Source of the DNA: Chromatiales bacterium | Lineage (GTDB): Bacteria; Pseudomonadota; Gammaproteobacteria; SpSt-1174 | Direction: 5' to 3' | DNA: 64,000 bases | Assembly: GCA_014762505.1 (NCBI GenBank) | Contig: JABURS010000041.1 | Location: 62,001-126,000, forward strand | Part shown: piece by piece, positions 34,795 through 45,313 of the stretch | Layout of the letters: each line of letters opens with the position of its first letter | Numbering within the stretch: the first letter of the stretch is position 1 | Translations under genes and position numbers: made by a program | Notes under the pieces: model-generated | Told to the model about the DNA's origin: nothing | Seen by the model: only the letters and a program-made list of their open reading frames with translations | Database searches by the model: none

Positions 34795-36306
34795 TCAGGC
34801 CAGGCGCTTGCGCTCATTGCTGGGCGGGATCGTCATGGCCTCCCGGTATTTCGCGACCGTGCGCCGGGCGACATTGATACCGCGTTCCACCAGGATGGCG
34901 GCGAGCTTGCTGTCGCTCAGGGGCTTGGCCGGATTTTCTTCCTCGATGAGCTTGCGAATCATGGCGCGGATGGCGGTGGCGGAACATTCGCCGCCGTCGG
35001 CCGTCGCCACATGGCTGGAGAAGAAGTACTTGAACTCGTAGATCCCGCGAGGCGTGTGCATGTATTTTTGCGTGGTCACGCGCGAGATGGTCGACTCGTG
35101 CATGTCGAGCTGTTCGGCGATGTCACGCAGCACCAGTGGTTTCATGGCCTCGTCGCCGTATTCGAGAAAACCGCGCTGGCGTTCGACGATGGCCGTGGCC
35201 ACCCGCAGCAGGGTCTCGTTGCGGCTCTGCAGGCTCTTGATGAACCAGCGGGCCTCCTGCAGGTTTTCCTTGAGATAGGTGTTGTCGGCACTCTGGTCCG
35301 CGCGCTTGATCAGGCTCGCATAGAGCTGGTTGATGCGCAAACGCGGGGCGATGTCCGGGTTGAGTTCCACCTGCCAGCTGCCGTTGTGGCGGCGTACGAA
35401 CACGTCCGGCACGATATACTCGGCCCGCGAGGCGGTGACGACTTCGCCCGGCCGCGGGTTGAGGGTCTGGATCAGGCCGATCACCTGCTGCAGCTGCCCC
35501 TCGTCGAGTTTCATCTTGCGCATGATCTGTTTGTAGTCGCGATTGCCCAGAAGTTCGAGAAAATCGCGGACCAGCACCCGGGCCTCCGCCAGCCAGGGGG
35601 TGTCGGGCGGCAGGTGGTCGAGCTGGATGCCGAGGCAGTCGCGCAGGTCGGCTGCGCCGCAGCCCTGCGGGTCGAGCTGCTGGATCAGGTGCAGCACGGC
35701 CATCACCTCGTCGAGCTCCACGTCCAGGTCGTCGGCGAGGCTGGCGTGGATGGACTCGATGGGTTCGCCGAGATAGCCGTCCTCGCCGATGGCGTCGACG
35801 ATGGCCGCGGCGATGGCGCGGTCCACGTCGCTCATCGTCGTCAGGTCGAGCTGCCAGGCGAGGTGTTCCTGCAGGGTCTCCTCCCCGCCGCTCTGGTTCT
35901 CGAAGATGTCACGGCCGTCATCCGGGGCGCTGCCGGTGTGCGGGGCGGGGATGTCGTAGATGTCGTCCCACTGGGTGTCCACCGGCAGGTCTTCCGGGAT
36001 GTGCTCCTGGTCCTGTGCGCCGCGCTCGTACTCCGCCTCGCTGCCCGTCGGCGTGGCGTCCTCGGCCCCGGTCTCGCGCCCTGCCTCCGCGCCCTCGCGC
36101 GCGGGGGCCTCGTAGCCTTCCTCGTCGTAATCCCCGTCGTCGACCCCGTCGTCGGCTGTCTCGAGCATGGGGTTCTGTTCCAGGGTCTCCTGGATCTGGG
36201 CCTGCAGCTCCAGCGTCGACAGCTGCAGCAGGCGGATGGCCTGCTGCAGTTGCGGGGTCATGGTCAGCTGCTGACCGAGACGGAGCTGGACCGAGGGTTT
36301 CAGCAT
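34795..36306 (-). CDS. rpoN: RNA polymerase sigma-54 factor
   Basis: This 503-aa sigma factor has the Gln-rich activator-interacting region I ([42 protein letters not shown]), an unusually acidic region II (about 50-130), the core-binding region, and the C-terminal RpoN box [10 protein letters not shown]. It reads -24/-12 promoters with enhancer-binding activators; one such promoter is seen before amt in this window. It is 162 bp after lptB. Confidence 0.97.
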   Translation of the reverse strand: MLKPSVQLRLGQQLTMTPQLQQAIRLLQLSTLELQAQIQETLEQNPMLETADDGVDDGDYDEEGYEAPAREGAEAGRETGAEDATPTGSEAEYERGAQDQEHIPEDLPVDTQWDDIYDIPAPHTGSAPDDGRDIFENQSGGEETLQEHLAWQLDLTTMSDVDRAIAAAIVDAIGEDGYLGEPIESIHASLADDLDVELDEVMAVLHLIQQLDPQGCGAADLRDCLGIQLDHLPPDTPWLAEARVLVRDFLELLGNRDYKQIMRKMKLDEGQLQQVIGLIQTLNPRPGEVVTASRAEYIVPDVFVRRHNGSWQVELNPDIAPRLRINQLYASLIKRADQSADNTYLKENLQEARWFIKSLQSRNETLLRVATAIVERQRGFLEYGDEAMKPLVLRDIAEQLDMHESTISRVTTQKYMHTPRGIYEFKYFFSSHVATADGGECSATAIRAMIRKLIEEENPAKPLSDSKLAAILVERGINVARRTVAKYREAMTIPPSNERKRLA

Positions 36307-36468
36307 CGGGGAAGGTGTCTGTGGGCTGATGAACTGGCGCGGATTCTACTGCATATCGGTACGACATGCAGGAGTTGTTCCAGCCGGGCCCGGGCCCTGG
36401 GGTATGCGGGGTTTCTGGTCATTCCATGGGAATTATAGGGTAGATCGGCCCGCGGATGGCAGCCGTTT

Positions 36469-37194
36469 CTACAGCCGGAAGTGTTCGCCGAGATACACCT
36501 TGCGTACCTGGGGATCCGCCAGGATCGCCTCGGGGGCGCCGTCGGCGATGATCTGGCCATTGCTGAGGATGTAGGCGCGGTCGCAGATGCCCAGGGTCTC
36601 GCGCACGTTGTGGTCGGTGATGAGCACGCCGATGTTGCGCTCGGTGAGGTGGGCGACGATGCGCTGGATGTCCAGTACCGAGATGGGGTCCACGCCGGCG
36701 AAGGGCTCGTCGAGCAGGATGAAGGCGGGTTCCATGGCCAGGGCCCGCCCGATCTCCACGCGCCGGCGCTCGCCGCCCGACAGGCTCATGCCCTGGCTGT
36801 CACGCAGGTGGCTGATCTGCAGTTCGTAGAGCAGGCCGTTGAGCTTGTCCTCGCGGTCCTGGCGGCTGAGCTCCCGGCGCGTCTCCAGCACGGCCATGAT
36901 GTTCTGCGCCACCGTGAGGCTGCGAAACACCGAGGCCTCCTGCGGCAGGTAACCCACACCCAGGCGCGCGCGCCCGTGCATGGGGAGCCGGGTGAGGTCC
37001 TGGTCATCGAGGGTGATACTGCCTTCGTCGCAGGGCACCAGGCCCACCACCATGTAGAAGGAGGTGGTCTTGCCGGCGCCATTGGGGCCGAGCAGCCCCA
37101 CCACCTCGCCGCTGTCGACGTGGAAGGAGACCCCGTCGAGGATGACGCGGCCACGGTAGCGCTTTTTCAGGTCGTCGGCACCCAGGCGGCTCAT
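36469..37194 (-). CDS. lptB: LPS export ABC ATPase LptB
   Basis: This 241-aa ATPase powers LPS extraction with LptF/G. It has Walker [11 protein letters not shown], signature [15 protein letters not shown], Walker [13 protein letters not shown] and the LptB start [16 protein letters not shown]. It overlaps lptA by 4 bases. lptFG are not in the window. Confidence 0.96.
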   Translation of the reverse strand: MSRLGADDLKKRYRGRVILDGVSFHVDSGEVVGLLGPNGAGKTTSFYMVVGLVPCDEGSITLDDQDLTRLPMHGRARLGVGYLPQEASVFRSLTVAQNIMAVLETRRELSRQDREDKLNGLLYELQISHLRDSQGMSLSGGERRRVEIGRALAMEPAFILLDEPFAGVDPISVLDIQRIVAHLTERNIGVLITDHNVRETLGICDRAYILSNGQIIADGAPEAILADPQVRKVYLGEHFRL

Positions 37195-37742
37195 GGCGCA
37201 GGTTCCCCCGTGGGCGCGTCCCCGGCCGGCGTCTCTTCCGGGTGGTAGATGATCTCCACCCGTTCGTTCGGCGCCTGCGTGCCGGCCAGTACCTGTTCGG
37301 TCTTCAGGTCGTATTCGATGCGCGCACTGTCGAGACGGTTGCCGGCCTGGATGAGGAAGGCCTCGCCCTCCAGCAGCATGGTGCGGGTGCGGGCATCATA
37401 GGTCATCTGCAGGGCCTCGGCGTGGACCTCGCGGCCGTCGTCCATGGTCTGGTCGAAGGTGGCGCGCTGCCCCCGGGCGACCACGGTCTGCAGGGTCTTG
37501 TTCGGTGAGTACACCTCGACGTCGTCGGCGGTGATGCGCATGCTGCCCTGGGTGATGATCACATTGCCCTGGTAACGGCTGGTGCCGGCACGTTCGCGCA
37601 GTGCGGCGCGGTCGGCGGTGACATGCACCGGCTTCTGGGTGTCGCCGCTGCGGGCCATGGCAGCACCGCTGCCCAGCAGCAGGGCCAGGGCGAGGCCGGC
37701 CAGCAGGTGGCAGGAGAGGCTAGGGTTCCTGACGGGGCTCAT
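37191..37742 (-). CDS. lptA: Periplasmic LPS-binding protein LptA
   Basis: This 183-aa protein has a signal peptide ending near GAAMA and the OstA/LptA beta-jellyroll segments [40 protein letters not shown]. It forms the bridge that passes LPS from LptC to LptD. The Pro/Ala tail is short. Its start overlaps the lptC end by 23 bases. Confidence 0.93.
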   Translation of the reverse strand: MSPVRNPSLSCHLLAGLALALLLGSGAAMARSGDTQKPVHVTADRAALRERAGTSRYQGNVIITQGSMRITADDVEVYSPNKTLQTVVARGQRATFDQTMDDGREVHAEALQMTYDARTRTMLLEGEAFLIQAGNRLDSARIEYDLKTEQVLAGTQAPNERVEIIYHPEETPAGDAPTGEPAP

Positions 37743-38277
37743 GGCGGCCTCTCACCTCCGACAGTAGCAAGACGGTCTGTTCATCCAGGTCCATGCGCAT
37801 GCCTATGCCTTCTATCCTGTAACCCGGGGCCGTGGCAACCGCGTGGGCCTCTGTCTCGGCGTGCTGGCGCTGCGGGAAGACCGTCAGGTCCCGCGTGACC
37901 AGGTGCAGCGGGCCGTCCGGGTGCTCCCCCGGGCGGTCCATGGTGACCTCGCCGAGCAGGCGCACCTCGTCGCCGCTGCGCGCGATCCAGCCGGTCTCCG
38001 ATTCCAGGCGCAGGGGCGGCAGTCGGGGCTCGTGCATGTGGATCACGGGGGTGGTCACCTCGCTGTAGCCGGCGCTCAGCAGCCGGGCGGCCCGTGCCTC
38101 CGGCGACTCGTCCACCAGGGTGAGGGGGGAGGGTGCCTCCAGGCCGTCGAACCCCGGGATCTCTGCCGACAGGGTCTGTACCAGCTCGGGGCGCTGGTCG
38201 ATTTCGCGCTGCATCCACCAGCTGCCCGTGGCGATCAGGGCCAGCAGCAGGATGAGTGTGGCGCGGCGCGTGATCAT
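37720..38277 (-). CDS. lptC: LptC, LPS transport inner-membrane anchor
   Basis: This 185-aa protein has a single N-terminal membrane helix (ATLILLLALIATGSWWM) and a periplasmic jellyroll with HMHEPRLPPLRLESETGWI and EVTMDRPGEH. It receives LPS from LptB2FG and passes it to LptA. It overlaps kdsC by 4 bases. Confidence 0.92.
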   Translation of the reverse strand: MITRRATLILLLALIATGSWWMQREIDQRPELVQTLSAEIPGFDGLEAPSPLTLVDESPEARAARLLSAGYSEVTTPVIHMHEPRLPPLRLESETGWIARSGDEVRLLGEVTMDRPGEHPDGPLHLVTRDLTVFPQRQHAETEAHAVATAPGYRIEGIGMRMDLDEQTVLLLSEVRGRHEPRQEP

Positions 38278-38798
38278 TGCAGGTAGCGGTCGAGGGCTGC
38301 ATCCAGCGTGCCCTGGGCCTCCATGATGAGCTCGCAGACCTCGCGGGCGGCGCCGCGGCCGCCCGGATTGGCGGTGGTCCAGTGGGCGTGACGCTGTACC
38401 AGGTGGTGGGCATCGCCCACGGCGATGGCCAGTCCCACGCGGGTCATCACCGGCAGGTCGACGATGTCGTCGCCCACATAGGCGATCTGCTCGGGCGGCA
38501 GGCCGGTCTGTTCGCGCAGCTGCTCGAAGGCGGGCAGCTTCTCGCGGTGGCCCTGCAGCACGCGCTCGATGCCGAGATCCTGCATGCGCAGCTTGACCAC
38601 GTTGGACTGGCGCCCGGTGAGGATGCCGACCTCCACACCGGAATCCTGCAGCATGCGCAGGCCGTGGCCGTCCTTGGAGTTGAAGGCCTTGTATTCCTGG
38701 CCGTCGTCACCGATGAACAGGCTGCCGTCGGTGAGCACGCCGTCCACGTCGAAGATGACGAGCCGGATCTGGCGGGCCTTGTCGATGATGTCCTGCAT
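38274..38798 (-). CDS. kdsC: 3-deoxy-manno-octulosonate-8-phosphatase
   Basis: This 174-aa HAD phosphatase releases Kdo from Kdo-8-phosphate. The nucleophile motif FDVDGVLTDG (D17, D19), LTGRQSNVV and the late YVGDDIVDLPVM are clear. It is a tetrameric C0-type HAD without a cap. It lies 16 bp after kdsD. Confidence 0.95.
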   Translation of the reverse strand: MQDIIDKARQIRLVIFDVDGVLTDGSLFIGDDGQEYKAFNSKDGHGLRMLQDSGVEVGILTGRQSNVVKLRMQDLGIERVLQGHREKLPAFEQLREQTGLPPEQIAYVGDDIVDLPVMTRVGLAIAVGDAHHLVQRHAHWTTANPGGRGAAREVCELIMEAQGTLDAALDRYLQ

Positions 38799-38814
38799 GT
38801 CGTCTCCCGTCGTC

Positions 38815-39795
38815 TCAGACCACGCCGGCGCGCAGCAGGTCGTGCATGTTGAGGGCGCCGATCAGCCGGCCCGTCTCGTCGACGACGGGCAGGGCGTTGA
38901 TGCGGTTCTCCTCCATCATGTGCAGGGCCTCCACGGCGAGCATGGATTCGCGGGCCGTGCGGCAGTCGCGCGTCATCAGTTCGCCCACGCTGGTGCCGTG
39001 CACGTCGATGCCGTGGTCGAGCACGCGGCGCAGGTCGCCGTCGGTGAAGACGCCGAGCAGCTTGCCGGCCTCGTCGGTCACGGTGGTCATGCCCAGGCCC
39101 TTGCGGGTGATCTCGAGCAGGGCCTCGGCCAGCATCACGCCCTCGCGGGTGGCCGGGATCTCCCCGCCCTTGTGCATGATGTCGCCCACGTGCAGCAACA
39201 GGCGGCGGCCGAGGCGTCCGCCCGGGTGCGAGCGGGCGAAGTCGTCGGCGGTGAAGCCGCGCGCCTCCAGCAGGGCCACGGCCAGGGCGTCGCCCATGGC
39301 GAGCGTGGCGGTGGTGCTGGCGGTGGGGGCCAGGCCCAGCGGGCAGGCCTCCTTCTCCACGCTGATGTCGATGTGCACGTCGGATTCGCGGGCCAGGGTG
39401 GAGTTCGGGTTGCCGGTCATGGAGATGAGCGGCACGCCGATGCGCTTGATCAGCGGCACGATGGTGAGGATCTCGTCGGTCTCGCCGGAATTCGACAGGG
39501 CGATGACCACGTCCCGGGGGGTGATCATGCCCAGGTCGCCGTGGCTGGCCTCGCCCGGATGCATGAAGAAGGAGGGCGTGCCGGTGCTGGCCATGGTGGC
39601 GGCGATCTTGTCGCCGATGTGGCCGGACTTGCCCATGCCGGTGATCACCACGCGGCCCTCGCAGGCCAGCATGTGGCGGCAGGCGGTGACGAAGGCCTCG
39701 TCCACGCGGTCGCGCAGCGCCCGCACGGCGTCGGCCTCGGTGTCCAGCACGGCGATGGCCAGCGTCTTGAGCTTGTCGGGGTGCATCTCGGTCAT
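38815..39795 (-). CDS. kdsD: Arabinose-5-phosphate isomerase
   Basis: This 326-aa enzyme converts ribulose-5-phosphate to arabinose-5-phosphate, the first step to Kdo. It has a SIS domain (VVITGMGKSGHIGDKIAATMASTGTPSFFMHPGEASHGDLGM) and two C-terminal CBS domains. The order yrbG-kdsD-kdsC-lptCAB is conserved. Confidence 0.96.
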   Translation of the reverse strand: MTEMHPDKLKTLAIAVLDTEADAVRALRDRVDEAFVTACRHMLACEGRVVITGMGKSGHIGDKIAATMASTGTPSFFMHPGEASHGDLGMITPRDVVIALSNSGETDEILTIVPLIKRIGVPLISMTGNPNSTLARESDVHIDISVEKEACPLGLAPTASTTATLAMGDALAVALLEARGFTADDFARSHPGGRLGRRLLLHVGDIMHKGGEIPATREGVMLAEALLEITRKGLGMTTVTDEAGKLLGVFTDGDLRRVLDHGIDVHGTSVGELMTRDCRTARESMLAVEALHMMEENRINALPVVDETGRLIGALNMHDLLRAGVV

Positions 39796-39833
39796 GTCGT
39801 GGTCCTTGGTATCCAGTATGTCGTGGCGTCCGC

Positions 39834-40805
39834 TCAGCCCGGGTTGACGCTCATGAACAGCAGCGCCTGATAGCCGACGAAACAGGCCAACAGTATGCCG
39901 CCTTCCAGGCGGTTGATGCGCCCCGGTCCGCGAAAGCCATAGGCCATCAACAGCAGGGCGACGGTCAGACCCAGCATCACCGGGTAGTCGCGGCTGAGCA
40001 CGGCGGGCTCGAAGATGCCGGGGGCGATGAGGCCGGGCAGGGCCAGTACGCCGAGGATATTGAACATGTTGGAGCCGATAACGTTCCCGATGGCGATGTC
40101 GGCCTCGTTCTTCAGCGCACTCACTAGGCTCGCCGCCAGTTCCGGCAGGCTGGTGCCGATGGCGATGATGGTCAGGCCGATGATGAGGTCGCTCACGCCC
40201 AGGGCCTGGGCCACCTCCACCGCGCCCCAGACGGCCAGGCGCGAGCTGGCCAGCAGCAGGACGAGCCCCAGCACCAGCCAGAAGACGGCCTTGCCCATGG
40301 GCAGCACCGGTACCTCGGCCTCGTATTCGGCCTCCATGGGGTCGCTGGTATCGCGCGACTGGAGTCCCGTGCGGATCACCCAGATCATCACCACCAGCAG
40401 GCCGCCCATCAGCAGGAGGCCGTCGAGTAGCGAGAGATCGCCGTCATACAGCAGCGCCAGCACCAGCAGGGTGATGAGGATCAGCAGCGGCATCTCCCGG
40501 CGCAGGGTCTGGGAGTGCACGGCCAGTGGTGCGACCAGGGCGGTGACGCCGAGGATCAGGGCGATGTTGGTGATGTTGGAGCCGATGGCGTTGCCGATGG
40601 CCATGCCCGGGCTGCCTTCAAAGGCGGAGAAGCCGGCGATCAGCATCTCCGGCGCCGAGGTGCCGAAGCCGACGATGGTCAGGCCGATCACCATGGGCGA
40701 GACGCCGAGGTTGCGGGCCAGGCCGGCGGCGCCGGCGATGAAGCGGTCGGCGCTCCAGATGACGATGGCAAAGCCCAGGATGATGGCGGTCAGCGGTAGC
40801 AGCAT
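39834..40805 (-). CDS. yrbG: Calcium/sodium antiporter, YrbG family
   Basis: This 323-aa CaCA-family exchanger has ten helices and two inverted alpha repeats, VGFGTSAPEMLIAG with IGNAIGSNITNIALILG, and IAIGTSLPELAASL with IGNVIGSNMFNILGVLA. The acidic ion-binding Glu are present in both. ATG 40805 (MLLPLTAIILGF) is taken as the start. Confidence 0.94.
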   Translation of the reverse strand: MLLPLTAIILGFAIVIWSADRFIAGAAGLARNLGVSPMVIGLTIVGFGTSAPEMLIAGFSAFEGSPGMAIGNAIGSNITNIALILGVTALVAPLAVHSQTLRREMPLLILITLLVLALLYDGDLSLLDGLLLMGGLLVVMIWVIRTGLQSRDTSDPMEAEYEAEVPVLPMGKAVFWLVLGLVLLLASSRLAVWGAVEVAQALGVSDLIIGLTIIAIGTSLPELAASLVSALKNEADIAIGNVIGSNMFNILGVLALPGLIAPGIFEPAVLSRDYPVMLGLTVALLLMAYGFRGPGRINRLEGGILLACFVGYQALLFMSVNPG

Positions 40806-40853
40806 GTTCGGTTCGGGTGGTTGCGTTGACGGGTTTCGGCCCAAAGTCGGCGA

Positions 40854-41798
40854 TTATACATGGCGCGCGCCGGCAATCTGCAGTACGCATTCGCTGAGAC
40901 TGTGCCGGGGGCTCCAGCCGAGCTGCTCGCGGGCGCGGGTCGAGTTCACGGCCAGGTCGTGCTGCATGCCCTGCACCCAGCCCGGCTCGCCCACCTCCGG
41001 CAGCAGCCACCAGGCCAGCCGATGGGCGAGCGCGGCCAGCCCCAGTGGCAGGGGCAGGGCGTGGCGGTGGGTGAGCCGGATCATGTCGCGAAAGCTCATG
41101 GCCCCGTCGGCGGCGAGGTTGTAGGCCCCGGCCGGACCGCCGCGCGCGGCCAGCACGATGGCCTCGGCGACATCGTCCTCCCACACGCACTGGGTGAGCG
41201 CCGGGCGCGGCAGGCGGGGGTAGAAGGGCTGGCGCAGCAGCGCCTTCAGCAGCGGATGGGCCTGGGGTCCGAGGATGACATGGGGCCGCAGGCGGATCAC
41301 GCGGGTTTCGGGGTGCGCGGCCTCGAGGCCGTCCAGCCACTGCTCCACCGCCACCTTGTCCTCCGCGTAGGCAAAGCCCGGCATGGCGCGCAGGGGCTGG
41401 GTCTCGTCCATCAGCGGCGGGTTGTCGGGCCAGGCCCCATACACCGAGGCGCTGGAGACGAAGACGAGGCGCGGCACCCCGGTGGCCACGGCCTGCGTGA
41501 AGACGTTGCGACTGCCCTCGACGTTGACCTCGCGCACGGTCTCGCGCCGGTGGCGGGCCCGGCCGAGACGGCCGCCCATGAGAACGAAGGCCATGTGGAC
41601 CAGGGCATCGGCGCCTTGCAGCAGGGTGCCGATGCCCGGGTCGCGCACGTCGGCAATCACGGCGCGAAAGCGGGGATCGGGGTAGTCGTGGGCGGCATGG
41701 TCGATGCCGATGACCTCCGTGACCCCGGGCTCGCGCAGTAGCCGCGGGACGAGGACCCGGGCGAGGTGGCCGGCGCTGCCGGTGACGACCAGCCGCAT
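40854..41798 (-). CDS. NAD-dependent epimerase/dehydratase family protein (extended SDR)
   Basis: This 314-aa protein has an N-terminal nucleotide motif VTGSAGHLARVL, a Gly-x2-Gly-x2 variant, and the extended-SDR core VSSASVYGAW with YAEDKVAVEQ, giving the Ser/Tyr/Lys triad. The Tyr-x3-Lys is present. The substrate is unknown; nucleotide sugars are typical. It sits 6 bp from an LLM oxidoreductase gene and 48 bp from yrbG on the same strand. Confidence 0.87.
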   Translation of the reverse strand: MRLVVTGSAGHLARVLVPRLLREPGVTEVIGIDHAAHDYPDPRFRAVIADVRDPGIGTLLQGADALVHMAFVLMGGRLGRARHRRETVREVNVEGSRNVFTQAVATGVPRLVFVSSASVYGAWPDNPPLMDETQPLRAMPGFAYAEDKVAVEQWLDGLEAAHPETRVIRLRPHVILGPQAHPLLKALLRQPFYPRLPRPALTQCVWEDDVAEAIVLAARGGPAGAYNLAADGAMSFRDMIRLTHRHALPLPLGLAALAHRLAWWLLPEVGEPGWVQGMQHDLAVNSTRAREQLGWSPRHSLSECVLQIAGARHV

Positions 41799-41804
41799 CG
41801 CGTG

Positions 41805-42890
41805 TCAGTCGCTGCCGTTCACGGCCGGCATGACGGTGTCGGCGAACAGCTGCATGGTCTCGCGCACCGCCCCGGTGGGCATGGCGCCCGCGCCGAAGGC
41901 GCAGAGCAGGTGATCGACGCCTTCGGCCCGCAGGGCCTCTACACGCTTGAGGCAGTGCTCGGGGTCGCCCACCGCGGCCATGCCCAGGGTGTCGAGCAGG
42001 GTGAGGTTCACGGCCTTGTTGATGAGCCCGCGGAACTTGCCCATCTTGCGGTAGTACTCGTAGCCCTCGTAGAGCTTCTCCAGCACCGGCCGGGTCTGGT
42101 TGAGGAGCTGGCCGTAGAACCACTCGAAGGGTTCGCGGGCGCGCTCGCGGGCGACCTTGCCCGACGCGTGGCAGTACACGCCCAGCGTCATGGCCACGCG
42201 CGGGTTCTGTCCGCTGGCGGCCGGCCCGTCGCCGTGGTGGCGCCGCCAGGCCTCGCGGTAGTGGCGGATGTCCTCGCGCACCATGAACCAGGGCTTGAAG
42301 GGGCCCACCAGCACGCCGATGCCCAGGCGTGCGGCCATCTCGAAGCTGTCGGGGCTGACCGCCGCGGTCCACAGCGGCGGATGCGGCCGCTGGACGACCT
42401 TGGGCAGGATCTCCAGGTCTTCGAAATGGAAATGCCGGCCGGCGTAGGACAGCGGCTCGCCGCTGAAGGAGCGGCGCACGATGTCCAGGGCCTCCTCCGT
42501 GTAGCTGCGGCTGTCGGCCATGGAGACGCCGAAGGTGGCGTATTCCTGGGGTGAAAAGCCGCGGCCGAAGCCGAACTCGGCGCGCCCGTTCGAGAGCACG
42601 TCCAGGGTCGCGACCCGTTCGGCCACCCGCACGGGGTGGTGGTAGGGCAGGGGGAAGATGGCATTGCCCAGGCGCAGGCGGGAGGTGCGCTGCGAGGCGG
42701 CGGCCAGGAACATGTCGGGCGCGGTGCTGTGCGAGTAGCCGGGCATGAAGTGGTGTTCCACCAGCCAGGCGGTGCGAAAGCCGAGCGTCTCGGCCAGCGC
42801 GAGTTCCTCCAGGGTCTCGGCGTAGACCTGCGCCTCCGGCCGCGGCAGGAAGGGCGGAACCGACAGTTCATGAAAGAGATCGAAGTGCAT
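41805..42890 (-). CDS. LLM-class (luciferase-like) flavin oxidoreductase
   Basis: This 361-aa TIM-barrel enzyme of the bacterial luciferase family uses FMN or F420. Landmarks are MHFDLFHELSVPPF, AWLVEHHFMPGYSHSTAPDMFLAAASQRTSRLRLGNAIFPLPYHHPVRVAERVATLDVLSNGRAEFGFGRGFSPQEYATFG and the C-terminal GDPEHCLKRVEALRAEGVDHLLC. The substrate is not known. ATG 42890 is chosen; an earlier in-frame ATG 18 bases up is possible. It begins the minus-strand run shared with the epimerase. Confidence 0.9.
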   Translation of the reverse strand: MHFDLFHELSVPPFLPRPEAQVYAETLEELALAETLGFRTAWLVEHHFMPGYSHSTAPDMFLAAASQRTSRLRLGNAIFPLPYHHPVRVAERVATLDVLSNGRAEFGFGRGFSPQEYATFGVSMADSRSYTEEALDIVRRSFSGEPLSYAGRHFHFEDLEILPKVVQRPHPPLWTAAVSPDSFEMAARLGIGVLVGPFKPWFMVREDIRHYREAWRRHHGDGPAASGQNPRVAMTLGVYCHASGKVARERAREPFEWFYGQLLNQTRPVLEKLYEGYEYYRKMGKFRGLINKAVNLTLLDTLGMAAVGDPEHCLKRVEALRAEGVDHLLCAFGAGAMPTGAVRETMQLFADTVMPAVNGSD

Positions 42891-43029
42891 GGCCGGCATT
42901 CTACTCATCCCGGCCCGACCCTGGCCACAGAAACGCCGGGGTGTGCGCCTGCCGGGGCGCTCTGGCGCTGTCAGCCTGTGTTAAGCTGCGCCACCTTAGT
43001 GTGGCCGCAGCCTGGAGAACGGAGCACCC

Positions 43030-43614
43030 ATGACGCAGCAGCTCGTCCGACACATCACCCTCGGCGCCCTGGGCTGGGATCGCGACGATCCCGTCTATCC
43101 GGAGGATCTGCCGGTGGAGTGGCGGCTCGCGTACTACGCCAACAACCGGGCGGCGGTGTGGGTGCCGGCCGAGACCTGGCTGGGCGGGACCACGCCGAAT
43201 ACCGCCGCCTGGCGCGAGGACGTGAACGAGGGTTTTCGCTTCGTGGTGGCCCTGGACGAGCGGCATGCCGATGCCCCGGGACGGGCGGCGATCGCGGCGG
43301 CGATTGGTGCGCTGGGCGAGCAGCTCGCAGCGGTGGTGGCGACGGCCGGCGTGCACTCGGCCGTGCTCGGGGACCGCCATGCCGGGCTGCGCGTCGACCC
43401 GGCAGCGGTATGGCGGGGCGTGGCGGTGCCCGCCGCCGAGGTGCGGCTGGGCATCGTGCCGGCCGACCGGCTGGACTCGCCGCGCGCCATGCGCGAGGTG
43501 CTCGAGGCCTTTGCCGCTGCCGCCACCGTGCCGGCGCCCTGCCTGTTCGTCGACGGGCCGCTGGGCCTGCTCGAGGACCTCGATACACTGGGCCGCCTCA
43601 TGGGCGTTTGTTGA
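43030..43614 (+). CDS. Hypothetical protein with DUF72-like start
   Basis: This 194-aa protein was not firmly recognised. Residues 8-45 (ITLGALGWDRDDPVYPEDLPVEWRLAYYANNRAAVWVP) resemble the opening of DUF72 (YecE-like) TIM-barrel proteins, but the rest is only about two thirds of their length and rich in Ala. There is no signal peptide or membrane segment. A Cys closes the chain. It precedes mlaF by 76 bp with a possible promoter upstream at 42960-43020, and may be first in the mla transcript. It could be a degenerate or specialised DUF72 relative. Confidence 0.65.
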   Translation: MTQQLVRHITLGALGWDRDDPVYPEDLPVEWRLAYYANNRAAVWVPAETWLGGTTPNTAAWREDVNEGFRFVVALDERHADAPGRAAIAAAIGALGEQLAAVVATAGVHSAVLGDRHAGLRVDPAAVWRGVAVPAAEVRLGIVPADRLDSPRAMREVLEAFAAAATVPAPCLFVDGPLGLLEDLDTLGRLMGVC

Positions 43615-43690
43615 CACCCGTCACAACAGCAAAGAAACTGCGGGGCTTGATCCAGGCGGGTTGCCGGAGATCCGGACTATCACGACACAC

Positions 43691-44524
43691 ATGACAAGCG
43701 GAACGGGACAGGGCGGTCAGCCACTCATCGAGGTGCGTGGCCTGCATTTTGCGCGCGGCAGGCGGAAGATCTTCGACGGCCTGGACCTGGACATCCACGC
43801 CGGTCGCATCACGGCCATCATGGGCCCGAGCGGCACCGGCAAGACCACCCTGCTCAAGCTCATCGGCGGCCAGCTGCGCCCGCAGCGCGGCACGATCCGC
43901 GTGGACGGGCAGGACGTGCACCGTCTCGGTCGCGGCGATCTCTACCGCCTGCGCCGGCGCATGGGCATGCTGTTCCAGACCGGGGCGCTGCTCACCGATC
44001 TGAGCGTGTTCGACAACGTCGCCTTTCCGCTGCGGGAGCACACCCGTCTGCCCGAGCGCATGATGCGCGACCTGGTACTGATGAAGCTCGAGGCCGTGGG
44101 GCTGCGCGGGGCGCGCGACCTGATGCCGGCCGAGCTCTCCGGCGGCATGGCCCGACGCGTGGCCCTGGCCCGCGCCATTGCCCTGGACCCGATGATGATC
44201 ATGTACGACGAGCCCTTCACCGGGCTCGATCCCATCACCATGGGCACCATCGTCACCCTGATCAAGCGGCTCAACGACGCCATCCAGCTGACCAGTATCG
44301 TGGTCTCGCACGATGTGCCGGAGACGCTGTCCATCGCCGATGACGTCTACCTGATCGCCGACGGCAAGGTGGTGGAGCACGGCAGCCCCGACGCCCTGGC
44401 GAAGACCGCCTCGGCCTGGGCCGACCAGTTCCTCAAGGGCCTGCCGGACGGCCCGGTGCCCTTCCACTACCCGGCCGCCGACTACCGCGAGGACCTGATG
44501 AACGGAGGACGTGATGCTCGATAG
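43691..44524 (+). CDS. mlaF: Phospholipid ABC transporter ATPase MlaF
   Basis: This 277-aa ATPase energises lipid movement between outer and inner membrane for outer-membrane asymmetry. Walker A is [10 protein letters not shown], signature [15 protein letters not shown], Walker [14 protein letters not shown]. The C-terminus is longer than in ordinary ABC subunits, as known for MlaF, which binds MlaB there. ATG 43691 (MTSGTGQGG) was chosen; upstream in-frame sequence is the shadow of the previous gene. It overlaps mlaE. Confidence 0.95.
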   Translation: MTSGTGQGGQPLIEVRGLHFARGRRKIFDGLDLDIHAGRITAIMGPSGTGKTTLLKLIGGQLRPQRGTIRVDGQDVHRLGRGDLYRLRRRMGMLFQTGALLTDLSVFDNVAFPLREHTRLPERMMRDLVLMKLEAVGLRGARDLMPAELSGGMARRVALARAIALDPMMIMYDEPFTGLDPITMGTIVTLIKRLNDAIQLTSIVVSHDVPETLSIADDVYLIADGKVVEHGSPDALAKTASAWADQFLKGLPDGPVPFHYPAADYREDLMNGGRDAR

Positions 44525-45296
44525 CCTGGCACGTCTGGGTCGCTGGGGCCTCGGGATGTTCGAGCGCCTGGGGCGCGGACACCTGTTCCTGTTGTCCACG
44601 CTCGGCGGGCTGCACGTGCTCTTCAGCCGCCCCCGGCTGGTGATTCGCGAGGTCTACGCCGTCGGCGTGCTGTCGCTGCTGATCATCGTGGTCTCCGGCG
44701 GCTTCGTGGGCATGGTGCTGGGCCTGCAGGGCTATAACACCCTGGTGGACTTCGGTGCCGAGCAGTCGCTGGGCTCGGTGGTGGCCCTGTCGCTGCTGCG
44801 TGAGCTGGGACCGGTGGTCACGGCCCTGCTGTTCGCCGGGCGGGCCGGCTCGGCACTCACCGCGGAGATCGGCCTGATGAAGTCCACCGAGCAGCTCTCG
44901 GGCATGGAGATGATGGCCGTCGACCCGATGCGCCGCGTGATCGCGCCGCGCTTCCTGGCCGGGTTCTTCTCCATGCCCTTGCTCGCCACCATCTTCAGCG
45001 CCGTGGGCGTGATGGGAGGCTACTTCGTCGGTGTGGGCCTGCTCGGCGTCGACGCCGGGGCCTTCTGGTCGCAGATGCAGGACAGCGTCGATTTCAACGA
45101 GGACGTGATGAACGGGGTGATCAAGAGCGTGGTCTTCGGCCTGGTGGTCACCTGGATCGCCCTGTTCGAGGGCTACGACGCCACGCCCACCTCCGAGGGC
45201 GTGAGCCGTGCCACCACCCGTACCGTGGTGCATTCCTCGCTCGCGGTGCTGGGGCTGGACTTCATCCTCACGGGCCTGATGTTCAACAAGATCTGA
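44514..45296 (+). CDS. mlaE: Phospholipid ABC transporter permease MlaE
   Basis: This 260-aa permease has five to six helices and family motifs [79 protein letters not shown] and [13 protein letters not shown] 44514 is preceded by GGAG, 6 bases away, within the end of mlaF. Confidence 0.96.
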   Translation: MLDSLARLGRWGLGMFERLGRGHLFLLSTLGGLHVLFSRPRLVIREVYAVGVLSLLIIVVSGGFVGMVLGLQGYNTLVDFGAEQSLGSVVALSLLRELGPVVTALLFAGRAGSALTAEIGLMKSTEQLSGMEMMAVDPMRRVIAPRFLAGFFSMPLLATIFSAVGVMGGYFVGVGLLGVDAGAFWSQMQDSVDFNEDVMNGVIKSVVFGLVVTWIALFEGYDATPTSEGVSRATTRTVVHSSLAVLGLDFILTGLMFNKI

Positions 45297-45313
45297 ACGC
45301 GGATAGAGCTGTC

